Source: Chitinophaga sp. Ak27
GTDB lineage: Bacteria; Bacteroidota; Bacteroidia; Chitinophagales; Chitinophagaceae
Length of the DNA: 64,000 nt
Direction of reading: 5' to 3'
Assembly (NCBI RefSeq): GCF_012726295.1
Contig: NZ_JABAOB010000002.1
Location: 806,001 to 870,000, forward strand
Below are positions 36,501 to 42,914 of this stretch, one piece after another. The stretch's first letter is position 1, and every line of letters starts with the position of its first letter. The translations under genes were made by a program, and so were the position numbers. The notes beneath the pieces were generated by a model. The model was given only the letters and a program-made list of their open reading frames with translations. It was not told the DNA's origin and searched no databases.

Positions 36501-39120
36501 TAACAATTTCCTGAACCTCAACTACGGTAAACCAGACTATGTAGAAACGGTATATGATGAAAGAACCCTGCCCTTGCAATATGGTGCCCAGGACTTCCTG
36601 CGCAACCGGGTAGCACGTTCTACTCACTATAGCTATAATGCACAAGGATCGTTGGTAACAGACGACCGCCTGTATAGTTATGATTTGTTAGGCAATGTAA
36701 AATCTACCTGGCATAATAACCTGAAGATGCAGTATGTCAAAACAAATTATAACTATGACCTGGTGAGTGGGAAGGTAAATACTGTTTGGTACCACCCTTA
36801 CGCGGATGACGAGTTCTACTATGGATATGACTACGATGCGGAAAACAGGCTCATTGCTGCCAAATCTGGTATTGCCAGTGGTTCTGCTGATGGCTGGACC
36901 ATCGCAAACCCTATGACGGATGCTGCCTACCGTTACTATAGACATGGACCACTGGCCCGTACCGAGTTGGGTCGCAACTCCATCCAGGGACTAGATTACG
37001 CTTATACCCTGCAAGGTTGGTTGAAAGGCGTTAATGGCAACTTCCTGTTGCCAGGTACCGAAATGGGTAAAGATGGTAACACCGGAAGCCCTACCGCCAA
37101 CTTCGCCAAAGACGTAGCTGGTTTTAGCCTGGATTACTTCGTGGGCGACTATAAGCCTATCGGTGTAACCGGCACGGCCAATCCTTTTGCTCTTCAGTGG
37201 AATCCTCAAAGTGGCGACCTGTCTGGGCAAAACCTGTATAATGGAAACATTTCACATTCAGTATTATCCCTGAAAGGCATCAACAGCGGTACACCGGTGG
37301 GTTACAGCTATCGCTATGATCAGCTGAACCGATTGAGAACCATGCGTCAGCATGCCCTTGCCAACACCTCCACCACCTGGGGAATGGCCCAGAAAGTGGA
37401 TGCCTACGCGGAAGATATCACCTACGACGGTAATGGTAACATATTAACCTATAACAGGAATGGTACTGGTACTACGCTGATGGATCAACTGAGCTACCTG
37501 TATCCGCGCGATACAAAAGGGCAGCTTACCAACAACCGTCTGCGATACTTTAAAGATGGCGTTGCCGCGCAGGTATATCCGAATATTGATGTCTATGATC
37601 AACATCCAGGCGCCTACGTGCCTAGCGAAACGGGTAACGTAACGGACGACTACTACCAATACGATGAAATTGGAAACATGGTGAAAGACGTCACCGGAGG
37701 CGTATCCGATATCCAATGGAACGTGTTTGGCAAGATCACCAAAATTACCAAACCGGGTGTTGTCATCGAATATTATTACGACGCCACCGGCAACCGCAGC
37801 ATGAAACTGGTGACCGCCTCCGGCATCACCACCTACACCATCTATGAGCGCGACGCCCAGGGTAACGTATTGGCTACCTATGAACAAAAAACAGGAGATG
37901 CTAATATTACGTGGAAAGAACAGTATCTTTACGGAAGTAGCCGTCTGGGATCCTGGAAACCTAACATGAAACTGGCCGGCACCGGTACCAAAGACGCCCT
38001 GTGGCTGGCCGTTAATAACCGGGACTATGAGATTACCAATCACCTTGGGAATGTGCTGACGACGGTGAGTGATAATAAAGTAGCTACTGGCGGTTTGTAC
38101 GATGCAACGATTACCAGTGCCGTGGATTATGCGCCGTTTGGAATGCAGCTGGTAGGTAGGAAGATGAATGGAAGTTCTTATAGGTATGGGTTTAACGGGA
38201 AGGAGAATGATAACGAAATTAAGGGAGAGGGGAATCAGCAGGATTATGGGATGAGGATTTATGATCCGAGGATAGGGAAGTTCCTAAGTGTAGATCCTAT
38301 AACGAAATCCTATCCGATGCTGACACCTTATCAGTTCGCGTCTAATACCCCAATACAGGCTATTGACCTTGATGGCTTAGAGGGGCTTAAACATTATGAG
38401 CAATATGAGGAAAGTGGCCAAACTAAGTTTAAACTTGTAGTTGAAGCGGATATTTATGTGGCTGTAAGTGCTGCAAATCCACATCGGTATAAAGATGCTG
38501 ATGTAGCTAGAATATCTGCAGGTCTCAATGCGGAGTATAATCAGGGATTTACTTTTGAAGGCACTCCTGTTGAATTTAAGTTTAATGTAAAGTCTTTTGA
38601 TGGAGATGCTATTAATGCAAATGATAAGGCAAGAGAGCTAACTAGATCAAGTATGGTTGAATCAGGAAGTATAGAGTTTATGTCAGATAATGGCCCAATT
38701 AATAGGAGAAGTGTTACAGCAGCAGTGATGGATATAAGTGTTACTCCTGCGGGAACACCCGGGCAAGGGGCAACTAATCTCAATTCTATTACCATTAATT
38801 CATCCGCTGATAATAAGGAACACACGGAATCACATGAATTAGGCCACTTTTTATTATTGGGATCTCCTCTTCAACCAGATACACATATGAAACATGATGC
38901 AAGAGGCGGGATTTTTCAATATAAGCAAGTAGATGCGGATGGAGGAGTGATAAAAAATACAGCTGGTATGACAAAAAGTAATATTGGGGACTTTATTAGA
39001 AATATACCGTATAAACAAATGCGCTCAAGGAATGATATAGTTCCAGCACAAAAGCCCAACATATCTCCTGTTAATGTAGCGAGCTTACCTTCACCACAAT
39101 TAACAAAAATAGAACGCTAA
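30568..39120 (+). CDS. RHS-repeat polymorphic toxin with HExxH zinc-protease tip
   Basis: A 2850-residue exported RHS protein (signal peptide ending in TLVATAQ). The N-terminal 1600 residues are specific to Bacteroidota RHS proteins and Cys-rich; a LamG-like sugar or protein-binding domain lies at about 1690-1855; YD/RHS repeats run from about 1900; the RHS-associated core ends at about 2606 (RIYDPRIGKFLSVDP, YQFASNTPIQAIDLDGLEG). The last 244 residues are the variable tip. They contain HTESHELGHFLLL, with His2756-Glu2757-x-x-His2760, and His2773/His2776 as candidate third ligands, plus a GGIF that may stand for a Met-turn. Base composition drops in the tip. The stop codon overlaps the next gene's ATG. 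Confidence 0.9.
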   Translation: MPLPMGCRKINIFCIRAVLGVLLMFCTTLVATAQVESYQQQLHGTFKKGDTLIIKDEKFKNDAYDWSTITNKRVSDIITFGMYKDSVYRPEKPFKCELDLKIEYWSQPDQEDPITIDHAKLIIDYDTAATAPYQAEQLYTFKNAHKVKLTVNNITSKELGEELPPIFMLKGQVIVDRQYTSKKEEELTMSAFFNVSDPAPESSSQMRGLATPMTTPAAPLSDRVTVNWNEIVSGQEYDLEWTYIDEESDNGRFITANRATITDAQLEAMFRNNATRITTPQHSYDITLLHSSKFLLLRVRYVLYVNGFREEHPWTYQVKLAGGDLARVVDLSAHLPAFNWQFSASYAEEGKKKEVVNYFDGTLRNRQTVTINNTDKKVVLQESVYDEFGRVAANVLPTPIDADIFKYYPYQNLNSSKGVYTYKDIYNNTTGTCAVKPAPMDTSAGASKYYSNRNPFLGKDPFTQYVPDAGGYPLSVTAYTNDNTGRVRVQGGVGDMMQPNQNESLNHATKYFYGKPVQWELDRLFGPDAGNASHYLKNMTIDPNGQISISYVNSSGKPVATALSGDAPANVLPLSSKGLASTTDMRILEPESFVFDPQEMKIKGTTTYLCAVPDHNASIKYRIEKLIKRYRENNVDICSNCYYELKINVFDDCNNKIDANTTAIKIGSSTSNCSDEGIAENSFTVDLQKAGEYTVTFELALNPDIITAYTDDFIKRNTNLRVEFFYIMAQLRKTDFSGCFSDCRNCETNLGTKAVFQQKVNQRLTDNNVEVTKNATELNNWSSGLYDALLANCKTKQTNCGSGPCDELRKTMQQDVSPGGQYALFDSYGAALEAEINVLSLYFRIVFPPSSPTDNLYKSTLFQKSDGTQTSPCDPQFTLKDLVDNWQPEWADRFVPYHPEYCQLQTCESLATYKKWDSKIQNLCATAADLPKFTTKTYDPTNAFWLSSVDPFVTDNQNSAMAGNLLSDLTNYSARETPFKDAALTVKNLGKYVDYLLYCSDSLSNISTGANTGMISRWNNCTPQTQCRVVDREWALYAGYYFQLKEKYYQQIANQRCGTMCKIGRPIEILTNKCPAATDFTIVAGNTTCGSSLQSVKIMNEGQPVRLATRVVLGYPNGSSRATTEVTFQPGENQQNVCLPSGIALNLVGIDMVSCGTACPTGITTMVVGEPCGVSVSPSYPSGSQYDTTSCNPTYTMQVVPHLVFPHPWADLIITLQNSMAPNSRTEFDVTITADGNTYQQTIVIQYPDLTSTTEINYLGTGNPPTVTMKAIRCITTKPCSPLYKNKVSRLERIDYSQPFPGNADSLRYDADLKVRAMIADNCENNADSWIRQLGGDPAQSPWTTLRSKLIAVCKNGGDTAHISGASAATPVATAEGYRSFKDAFLGVFGAGTLKMDRNPWILNGPYPYDVKVQATEQVIDASNPKICARLSALQTEYNNLGAGKTFLQYLAGKYGDAMTLTQGELDQLLKSCSNCRYLMASSISLPVFLDGDTQAKGCITGTEFNAAMTALSQEPWSGGLDTNHVNYEKIVATYLNHRWGFALGYGDYVAFRQKVATQGNTAILCNIPAYKSVDVDPFSCMLGMLDGAVVSGRRRYAEYIDSVRQDFRARYVTTCSGAKTIVNLKAMQQQYHFTLYYYDQAGNLVRTVPPEGVDVLDSARLNSTSTTVPPDFTCNYTGPLQNSDLANSLSSLNTTLDTKNTSTIEMWIKGRASGASRVITATTGNKYFITTCLGTTHCYVAIHKLSSTASEVAIVNTNDVAVPISAFPAGSWTHLALQGDFGSNSLNLYVNGELMSNDTQAPASPCDWDMTAGSSSVAITQDVADLKHLRTYSTELTAEQIYANSQDPCMNVAAGQPALTMWARFNTPANGSPGTVGGPNSNVEVRPMPVAPVHRLTTDYAYTSLNQVVSQKSPDAGTSNFWFDYLGRMVASQNAKQAKSTRYSYTSYDPLGRIIQVGEVLPQSALPAPGFIGDLVYNNFLNLNYGKPDYVETVYDERTLPLQYGAQDFLRNRVARSTHYSYNAQGSLVTDDRLYSYDLLGNVKSTWHNNLKMQYVKTNYNYDLVSGKVNTVWYHPYADDEFYYGYDYDAENRLIAAKSGIASGSADGWTIANPMTDAAYRYYRHGPLARTELGRNSIQGLDYAYTLQGWLKGVNGNFLLPGTEMGKDGNTGSPTANFAKDVAGFSLDYFVGDYKPIGVTGTANPFALQWNPQSGDLSGQNLYNGNISHSVLSLKGINSGTPVGYSYRYDQLNRLRTMRQHALANTSTTWGMAQKVDAYAEDITYDGNGNILTYNRNGTGTTLMDQLSYLYPRDTKGQLTNNRLRYFKDGVAAQVYPNIDVYDQHPGAYVPSETGNVTDDYYQYDEIGNMVKDVTGGVSDIQWNVFGKITKITKPGVVIEYYYDATGNRSMKLVTASGITTYTIYERDAQGNVLATYEQKTGDANITWKEQYLYGSSRLGSWKPNMKLAGTGTKDALWLAVNNRDYEITNHLGNVLTTVSDNKVATGGLYDATITSAVDYAPFGMQLVGRKMNGSSYRYGFNGKENDNEIKGEGNQQDYGMRIYDPRIGKFLSVDPITKSYPMLTPYQFASNTPIQAIDLDGLEGLKHYEQYEESGQTKFKLVVEADIYVAVSAANPHRYKDADVARISAGLNAEYNQGFTFEGTPVEFKFNVKSFDGDAINANDKARELTRSSMVESGSIEFMSDNGPINRRSVTAAVMDISVTPAGTPGQGATNLNSITINSSADNKEHTESHELGHFLLLGSPLQPDTHMKHDARGGIFQYKQVDADGGVIKNTAGMTKSNIGDFIRNIPYKQMRSRNDIVPAQKPNISPVNVASLPSPQLTKIER

Positions 39121-39557
39121 TGATATTTAAAACACAAATACTAAGGCTTTGTCTTGTAGTAATTTTAGGTTTATTCTGCCAAAAGGTAATTGCATGTGAT
39201 TGTATTATGTATCCAGTTACTTCATATATTCCTACCTCAGAGTTTATTTTTATCGTAAAAGTAAAACAGGTACATAAGGAAGAGGTTAGCTATTATAAAG
39301 GATATAGGGCGACTGTTGAAGTGGCCGAAGTGCTTAAGGGAAAGATGTTTCCGGGGCAAGAACTGGAATTTGACTCTATAGATAATGGTAATTGTACATT
39401 TGTTTTTGATTCTAATGAAACCTACTTACTATTTGCTTTTAAGAAGAATAACAAGTTTTACGTTTATCCTTGCTCATATTCAGAAAAGGCTTGCGATTCA
39501 CGGAAAAATATTCGCATAATAAAAAAGTATTTGAGAAATAAACATAACAGAGTTTGA
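39120..39557 (+). CDS. Exported TIMP/NTR-like protein, candidate immunity protein
   Basis: A 145-residue exported protein whose ATG overlaps the RHS stop codon (TAATG), the usual position of an immunity gene. The signal peptide ends at KVIA, leaving Cys26-Asp-Cys28 at the mature N-terminus. Remaining cysteines are 92, 118 and 125; gaps of 66 and 90 residues from Cys26 and Cys28 resemble the 1-70 and 3-99 disulfides of TIMPs. The strand pattern (EFIFIVKVKQV, ATVEVAEVLKG, NGNCTFVF, ETYLLFAF, YVYPCSY) also fits the NTR/TIMP fold. TIMPs block metalloproteases by placing Cys1 on the zinc, and the RHS tip is a zinc protease. KVIAC could also act as a lipobox, which would block that mechanism. Confidence 0.75.
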   Translation: MIFKTQILRLCLVVILGLFCQKVIACDCIMYPVTSYIPTSEFIFIVKVKQVHKEEVSYYKGYRATVEVAEVLKGKMFPGQELEFDSIDNGNCTFVFDSNETYLLFAFKKNNKFYVYPCSYSEKACDSRKNIRIIKKYLRNKHNRV

Positions 39558-39603
39558 TGTCGAATTTTTCAAGGGATGTATTATCGAACTTCTAATTTTT
39601 AGT

Positions 39604-39654
39604 TCCAATAAACAATAAAACCCAGATGCCATCTGGGTTTTATTGTTTATTGGA
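39604..39654. terminator. Perfect 24-base palindromic terminator after the RHS operon
   Basis: Arms 39604-39627 and 39631-39654 are exact reverse complements around a three-base loop (GCC); the stem contains CCCAGAT/ATCTGGG at its tip and T-rich outer parts. It can stop transcription from both sides, that is, the RHS operon and the minus-strand XRE remnant. Confidence 0.85.
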
Positions 39655-39671
39655 TGGCCTTGAACTTTACA

Positions 39672-39935
39672 TTATTTATCATTGCATCGAGTGCATACAG
39701 GATACATTTTTTTATCCTGGCCAGGAAATTTAGAAATATCATTCAAAAGTTTAAGCATAGAAGGGTCTTTTAAAAGTCCCCGGTCTTCAGACTCTCCTGA
39801 TAAATACCCCACAGTTGTCTCCAGGACATCAGCGAGTTTTTTAACGACATCGATAGTAGGCTTCACTTCATCGCATTCATACTTGCCGATAATAAAATGA
39901 TGGGAGGTTATTTGCCTTGCCAACTCCGCTTGGGA
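39672..39935 (-). pseudogene. Truncated XRE-family transcriptional regulator
   Basis: The frame reads SQAELARQITSHHFIIGKYE, then PTIDVVKKLADVLETTVGYLSG, the second half of a Cro/CI-type helix-turn-helix, followed by a short C-terminal tail with a CTRC motif. The first helices are missing: upstream the sequence switches, near the GGGATCCC at 39934-39941, to a transposase reading frame. The ATG at 39923 lies inside the helix-turn-helix, so a working protein is unlikely. Confidence 0.7.
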
Positions 39936-40288
39936 TCCCGGGCATAATCGACCAACTCACGCTTATCAGCAGGCGTCAGAGCTTTTTTTTCGATAACATC
40001 TTTCATTACGGTGATTTGAAAGGCTTGCTCTGTTACTATTTTTTTGTACTGAGCCAGCTCCGATTCAAGGTCCTTCAGTTTCTTTAACTGGTTAACCTCA
40101 AGTCCTGAATATTTGGACTTCCACTGATAAAAGGTTGTCTGGCTTATACCATGATCACGACAAATCTCGGCTACTGGTTTACCTGATTCCTGGCCATTTA
40201 GTATCCCTATAATCTGGCTTTCTGTAAATTTTGATTTTTTCGTACTTTTTAAATTTAACGATATTCGATATTTTTTAACCGTTACGTT
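39908..40288 (-). pseudogene. IS3-type transposase remnant (orfA plus start of orfB)
   Basis: On the minus strand the translation gives TKKSKFTESQIIGILNGQES, then KPVAEICRDHGISQTTFYQW, KSKYSGLEV, a leucine-zipper-like stretch and VMKDVIEKKALTPADKRELVDYAR, which is the orfA product and first residues of orfB of IS3-family elements. There is no start codon in frame and the orfB part stops after about 20 residues at the junction with the XRE gene, so it is a dead fragment. Most of orfB is absent. Confidence 0.75.
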
Positions 40289-40290
40289 TT

Positions 40291-40323
40291 AAGGGGTAGC
40301 TTTCATTTGTAATACTACCCCTT
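40291..40323. repeat. Inverted repeat beside the IS remnant
   Basis: AAGGGGTAG (40291-40299) and CTACCCCTT (40315-40323) are exact inverted copies. It sits just outside the orfA remnant and may be an IS end region or a terminator. No matching end was found on the other side. Confidence 0.45.
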
Positions 40324-40433
40324 ATTCGAAAGCGGAATTGAATCGCTAACTGCTCAAAAATTAGCGAAAATGTTTTACGCTTAAATTGTCGTGCTCAAAA
40401 AATAGGTGTATTCAACTCAAAATGCGCATGAAA

Positions 40434-40484
40434 AAAGCAAAGCAGTAAAGAAACAAAACGTTTGTTTCTTTACTGCTTTGCTTT
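40434..40484. terminator. Perfect 24-base palindrome after the orphan lanthipeptide precursor
   Basis: Arms 40434-40457 and 40461-40484 are exact reverse complements with a three-base loop (ACG). It lies 26 bases after the stop codon of the minus-strand precursor and has A/T-rich outer parts. Its design is the same as the palindrome at 39604-39654 (24-base arms, three-base loop), though the arm sequences differ. Confidence 0.75.
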
Positions 40485-40509
40485 AAATAAGATCAATAAG
40501 TTACTTTTC

Positions 40510-40677
40510 TTAGCAAGTCCTGGTACAAATTACCATGCTGCGGACTGGATCGCAGGGATTTTCTGTCAGAGGGTCAGAAATCAAGCGGCCACCCATATTA
40601 CCGGCTTGTGATGTGCTCAGTCGTGCAACAATTTTTTTACTCAAAACGAGTTTTTGCAAAGGTATTTTCTTTTTCAT
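40510..40677 (-). CDS. Orphan class I lanthipeptide precursor
   Basis: A 55-residue peptide. Its leader MKKKIPLQKLVLSKKIVARL fits the K-L-x-L-x-K-x-x-x-A-x-L class I pattern even better than the precursors near lanB. The core begins STSQAGNMGG and contains Cys42, Cys51 and a C-terminal Cys55, with Ser/Thr at 21, 22, 23, 34, 38, 47, 52 and 54. No LanB, LanC or transporter gene is near; it lies 24 kb from the lan locus, between an IS remnant and an RHS remnant. It has its own palindromic terminator, so it may be intact and expressed, using the enzymes of the other locus or of one elsewhere. Confidence 0.75.
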   Translation of the reverse strand: MKKKIPLQKLVLSKKIVARLSTSQAGNMGGRLISDPLTENPCDPVRSMVICTRTC

Positions 40678-40780
40678 GGCTTTTCAGTTTATGGTGTGAG
40701 AAACATGTATACTTTAAGGTACAGCATAATTCGCTGTTGCCCTATCCCGTAAAAGAGGGATTTTTCAACGCGATACTTCT

Positions 40781-41236
40781 GTGTACCACCTCAATCAACG
40801 GGTAAACGTACAACACGTTGCCGAACCGGATAAGACGCCCATGGCAGGATTACGTCATGGAATAAATACTATCTTTAACCGCGGTAATAAGGTCTTAAAA
40901 TTTAGTAATCACTTAGGTAACGTACTCGCCACTTTTTCCGACCGCAAACGCCAAGTTTCTGTCGACGGTACTAACCCCATTCTCAGTACTGCCCAGGAAT
41001 ACTATCCATTAGGCTCCTTGCCGGTGGGCAGAGGAGGCAGGGCTACTGACGGCGGCTGGATATCAGGTAGCGATAACATCAACGGCTTTACGGTTACCGC
41101 TAATCTGACAGTTAGCAGCCGCGCTGGAAGTAGCAGTGGCAGTGCGGTGAATCGTGATTCAAGGAAGAATATTCGTATAATAAGGAGGGTTAAAAAAAAA
41201 CATAAACATGTAAATGATATTCCCAAAACTATCTAA
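40781..41236 (+). pseudogene. RHS core remnant joined to an immunity-gene tail
   Basis: The frame reads KVLKFSNHLGNVLATFSDRK and then YYPLGSLPVGRG, the last part of a Bacteroidota RHS core, but breaks off before the NGKENDNE and DPRIGKFLSVDP segments. It then continues into RDSRKNIRIIRRVKKKHKH, nearly the same as the C-terminus of the TIMP-like protein at 39120 (CDSRKNIRIIKKYLRNKHN). The bases also match there (GATTCA-GGAA-AATATTCG). So a former RHS tail and immunity gene were fused by a deletion. It is not expected to be functional. Confidence 0.7.
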
Positions 41237-41453
41237 CAACCAAGTCGCCGTTCTCCAGACCGAAAAAAGCACTGGCATCGTTCTGGATATCCACCGGAAA
41301 AGGTACCTGAACGCCGGCGGGGATGAAGTATACCGGGTATTTGATAACATTTTAATAGCCAGGGAGTATATTGTTACGGTGCAGCAACTTTATACAGACA
41401 TTGAGTTTACTATCTTTGATAGCAAGCAATCTCTGATAGAATTTACTCATTAA
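41214..41453 (+). CDS. Hypothetical protein, 79 residues
   Basis: A small open frame overlapping the end of the RHS remnant by 23 bases. The product (begins MIFPKLSNNQVAVLQTEKST, ends KQSLIEFTH) has no recognised family, signal peptide or membrane segment. Its position at the end of an RHS remnant could make it a leftover immunity gene, but there is no direct support. It could also be chance. Confidence 0.35.
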   Translation: MIFPKLSNNQVAVLQTEKSTGIVLDIHRKRYLNAGGDEVYRVFDNILIAREYIVTVQQLYTDIEFTIFDSKQSLIEFTH

Positions 41454-41574
41454 TACCGCCAAATTTCCGGAAGACGTCGACTTGTTCGAGGTTATCTAAG
41501 GCAATGTCCTCCTTTGATTTCCAAATAACATGTAAAATATTCGATCGGAACTGAATCTTTAACCAACATGACAT
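41443..41574 (-). pseudogene. Small open frame sharing a repeat with 42655-42713
   Basis: A 43-residue frame ending KEDIALDNLEQVDVFRKFGG plus three residues. The same phrase (EDIVLDNL) is found in a second, frameshifted copy within the direct repeat at 42655-42713. This suggests two decayed copies of the end of one gene; the gene family was not recognised. Confidence 0.35.
41483..41542. repeat. Direct repeat copy A flanking the FkbM gene
   Basis: About 60 bases beginning TGTTCG-AGGTTATCTAAG match 42655-42713 in the same orientation at roughly 80 percent by eye. Confidence 0.7.
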
Positions 41575-41612
41575 ACTTTTTTGTAATAACCACCACTAGT
41601 TATTTAAAATTA

Positions 41613-41641
41613 AAAAATCGAGGCGAAACACCCCGATTTTT
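41613..41641. terminator. Terminator hairpin between 41453 and the FkbM gene
   Basis: AAAAATCG (41613-41620) pairs with CGATTTTT (41634-41641), extended inside by GG/CC. It lies 50 bases past the FkbM stop codon, with A- and T-runs suited to both directions. Confidence 0.6.
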
Positions 41642-41691
41642 AGTATTTACACAGTTTATGAGATAGTTATAAAGGCGGTACACCGATATCA

Positions 41692-42459
41692 CTAGTTCTT
41701 CTCCGGCCAACTACTTCCATTATTAACAGCCGCTACAAAATAATATTCTTCATTTGTATTGAAAATGCGCCTGTGTTCTTCCTGCGATAATGCGGAGCCC
41801 CCATTTAGCCAACCCTGTAGTGTGAAAAGCTTTAGTCCACAATTTTCAAGGAGTTCATACACCATTTCAGGGGTGGTGCCATAGAATTCAGCGGCGCCCA
41901 GGCCATGCTCAAAAACAATAACAGGCTTGTACTTTTTAAGTGTCTTTACCGCACCTTTAAGTACAGCGAGTTCTCCGCCTTCTACATCGATTTTTATTAT
42001 ATCTACCCGGTAATCAGGTGGCAGTACATTGTCGAGGAGGTCTGTTTTTACCTCAATGAGATTAATGTTTTCATTTTCGCTGGGGTATGATCTTTTATTG
42101 AGACCACTGTAGGCGGGATTGGTGACTACGTAGTTAAATGTAGCAGTGCCTTTCTGGTCGCTTAATGCCAGGTCAAAAAATCGGCAGTTTTTCTTCTTCC
42201 TGTACTTTTTAACCAGGTTTTCGAAGAATGTAGGTATAGGCTCAAATCCATAATGGGTTCCCTTAGGGGCATGTCGCAATATGATATCTAAAATCTCGCC
42301 GGCATGTGCTCCGATATCAAGGCAATTACTATTTGGGTTACACACTCTTTTTATAATCTCTTCAGTGTATACATCGTACATTTCCGCTCTGGACAAGACA
42401 CGGTTGGGGTCTTTCTTTTTGTCTTTTCCTTTAAAAAGACGTTTGAAAAAATTTGACAT
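41692..42459 (-). CDS. FkbM family SAM-dependent methyltransferase
   Basis: A 255-residue methyltransferase of the FkbM type, which O-methylates sugars or secondary metabolites. The SAM-binding motif NCLDIGAHAGEILD (about residues 45-58), the YGFEPIP acidic strand end and the KIDVEGGELAVLKG motif are all typical. The length is normal for the family. It is flanked by direct repeats and has an AT-rich composition like the rest of this zone, so it may be acquired. No glycan or capsule gene adjoins it; the substrate is unknown. Confidence 0.9.
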   Translation of the reverse strand: MSNFFKRLFKGKDKKKDPNRVLSRAEMYDVYTEEIIKRVCNPNSNCLDIGAHAGEILDIILRHAPKGTHYGFEPIPTFFENLVKKYRKKKNCRFFDLALSDQKGTATFNYVVTNPAYSGLNKRSYPSENENINLIEVKTDLLDNVLPPDYRVDIIKIDVEGGELAVLKGAVKTLKKYKPVIVFEHGLGAAEFYGTTPEMVYELLENCGLKLFTLQGWLNGGSALSQEEHRRIFNTNEEYYFVAAVNNGSSWPEKN

Positions 42460-42914
42460 GACCTACAGTTTTTAGATATAGATATTCGAATTGCTTTGGG
42501 AGCGCAAGATACAAGATGAATGACTTAAAACGAATTTTTTTTAATGTTTAGACACAGTTAAAAGGTACAGGAATAGAGTTACGTACGATTTTCCCAATAT
42601 TTCAGACAATAAAAAGAATGTTTTAAAAAGGAAGAAGTACTGTCGGCCAATAGATGTTCGAAGGTTATCTAAGACAATGTCTTCCTATGATTTCTAATGA
42701 TATGTATATATTCTGCGAGGAGGTGTAAACAGCCCAAACAAAAAGCAATCAAAGGCGGGGTTAAAGCGTGTCAAAGCCGTGTATAGAGTATGCCCGTGCC
42801 CACACAACTAACCCCCTCTTTCTCTCAACTCAACCCTCTTTTTCGCTGGTTCATGCCAATTTCTATGGCAATTTCCTGCCATTCTTCCAATTTTGCGAAC
42901 TAATACCCATTCGC
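42460..42914. other. AT-rich intergenic stretch between FkbM and the hydroxylase gene
   Basis: Apart from direct repeat copy B (42655-42713) nothing clear is seen. A frame open from 42768 continues into the hydroxylase, but its first 49 residues do not look like part of that family. Confidence 0.5.
42655..42713. repeat. Direct repeat copy B flanking the FkbM gene
   Basis: TGTTCGAAGGTTATCTAAGA onward matches 41483-41542 in the same orientation. Relative to copy A there is one extra base near the start, which breaks the shared minus-strand reading frame. Confidence 0.7.

Noticed and set aside
39604..39654. Palindromes as CRISPR repeats or phage attachment sites
   Set aside because: The two palindromes differ in sequence, are not arrayed with spacers, and no cas or integrase gene is present.
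42768..42914. N-terminal extension of the fatty acid hydroxylase
   Set aside because: The added 49 residues are not hydrophobic segments or family sequence, and the ATG at 42915 directly precedes the conserved part.
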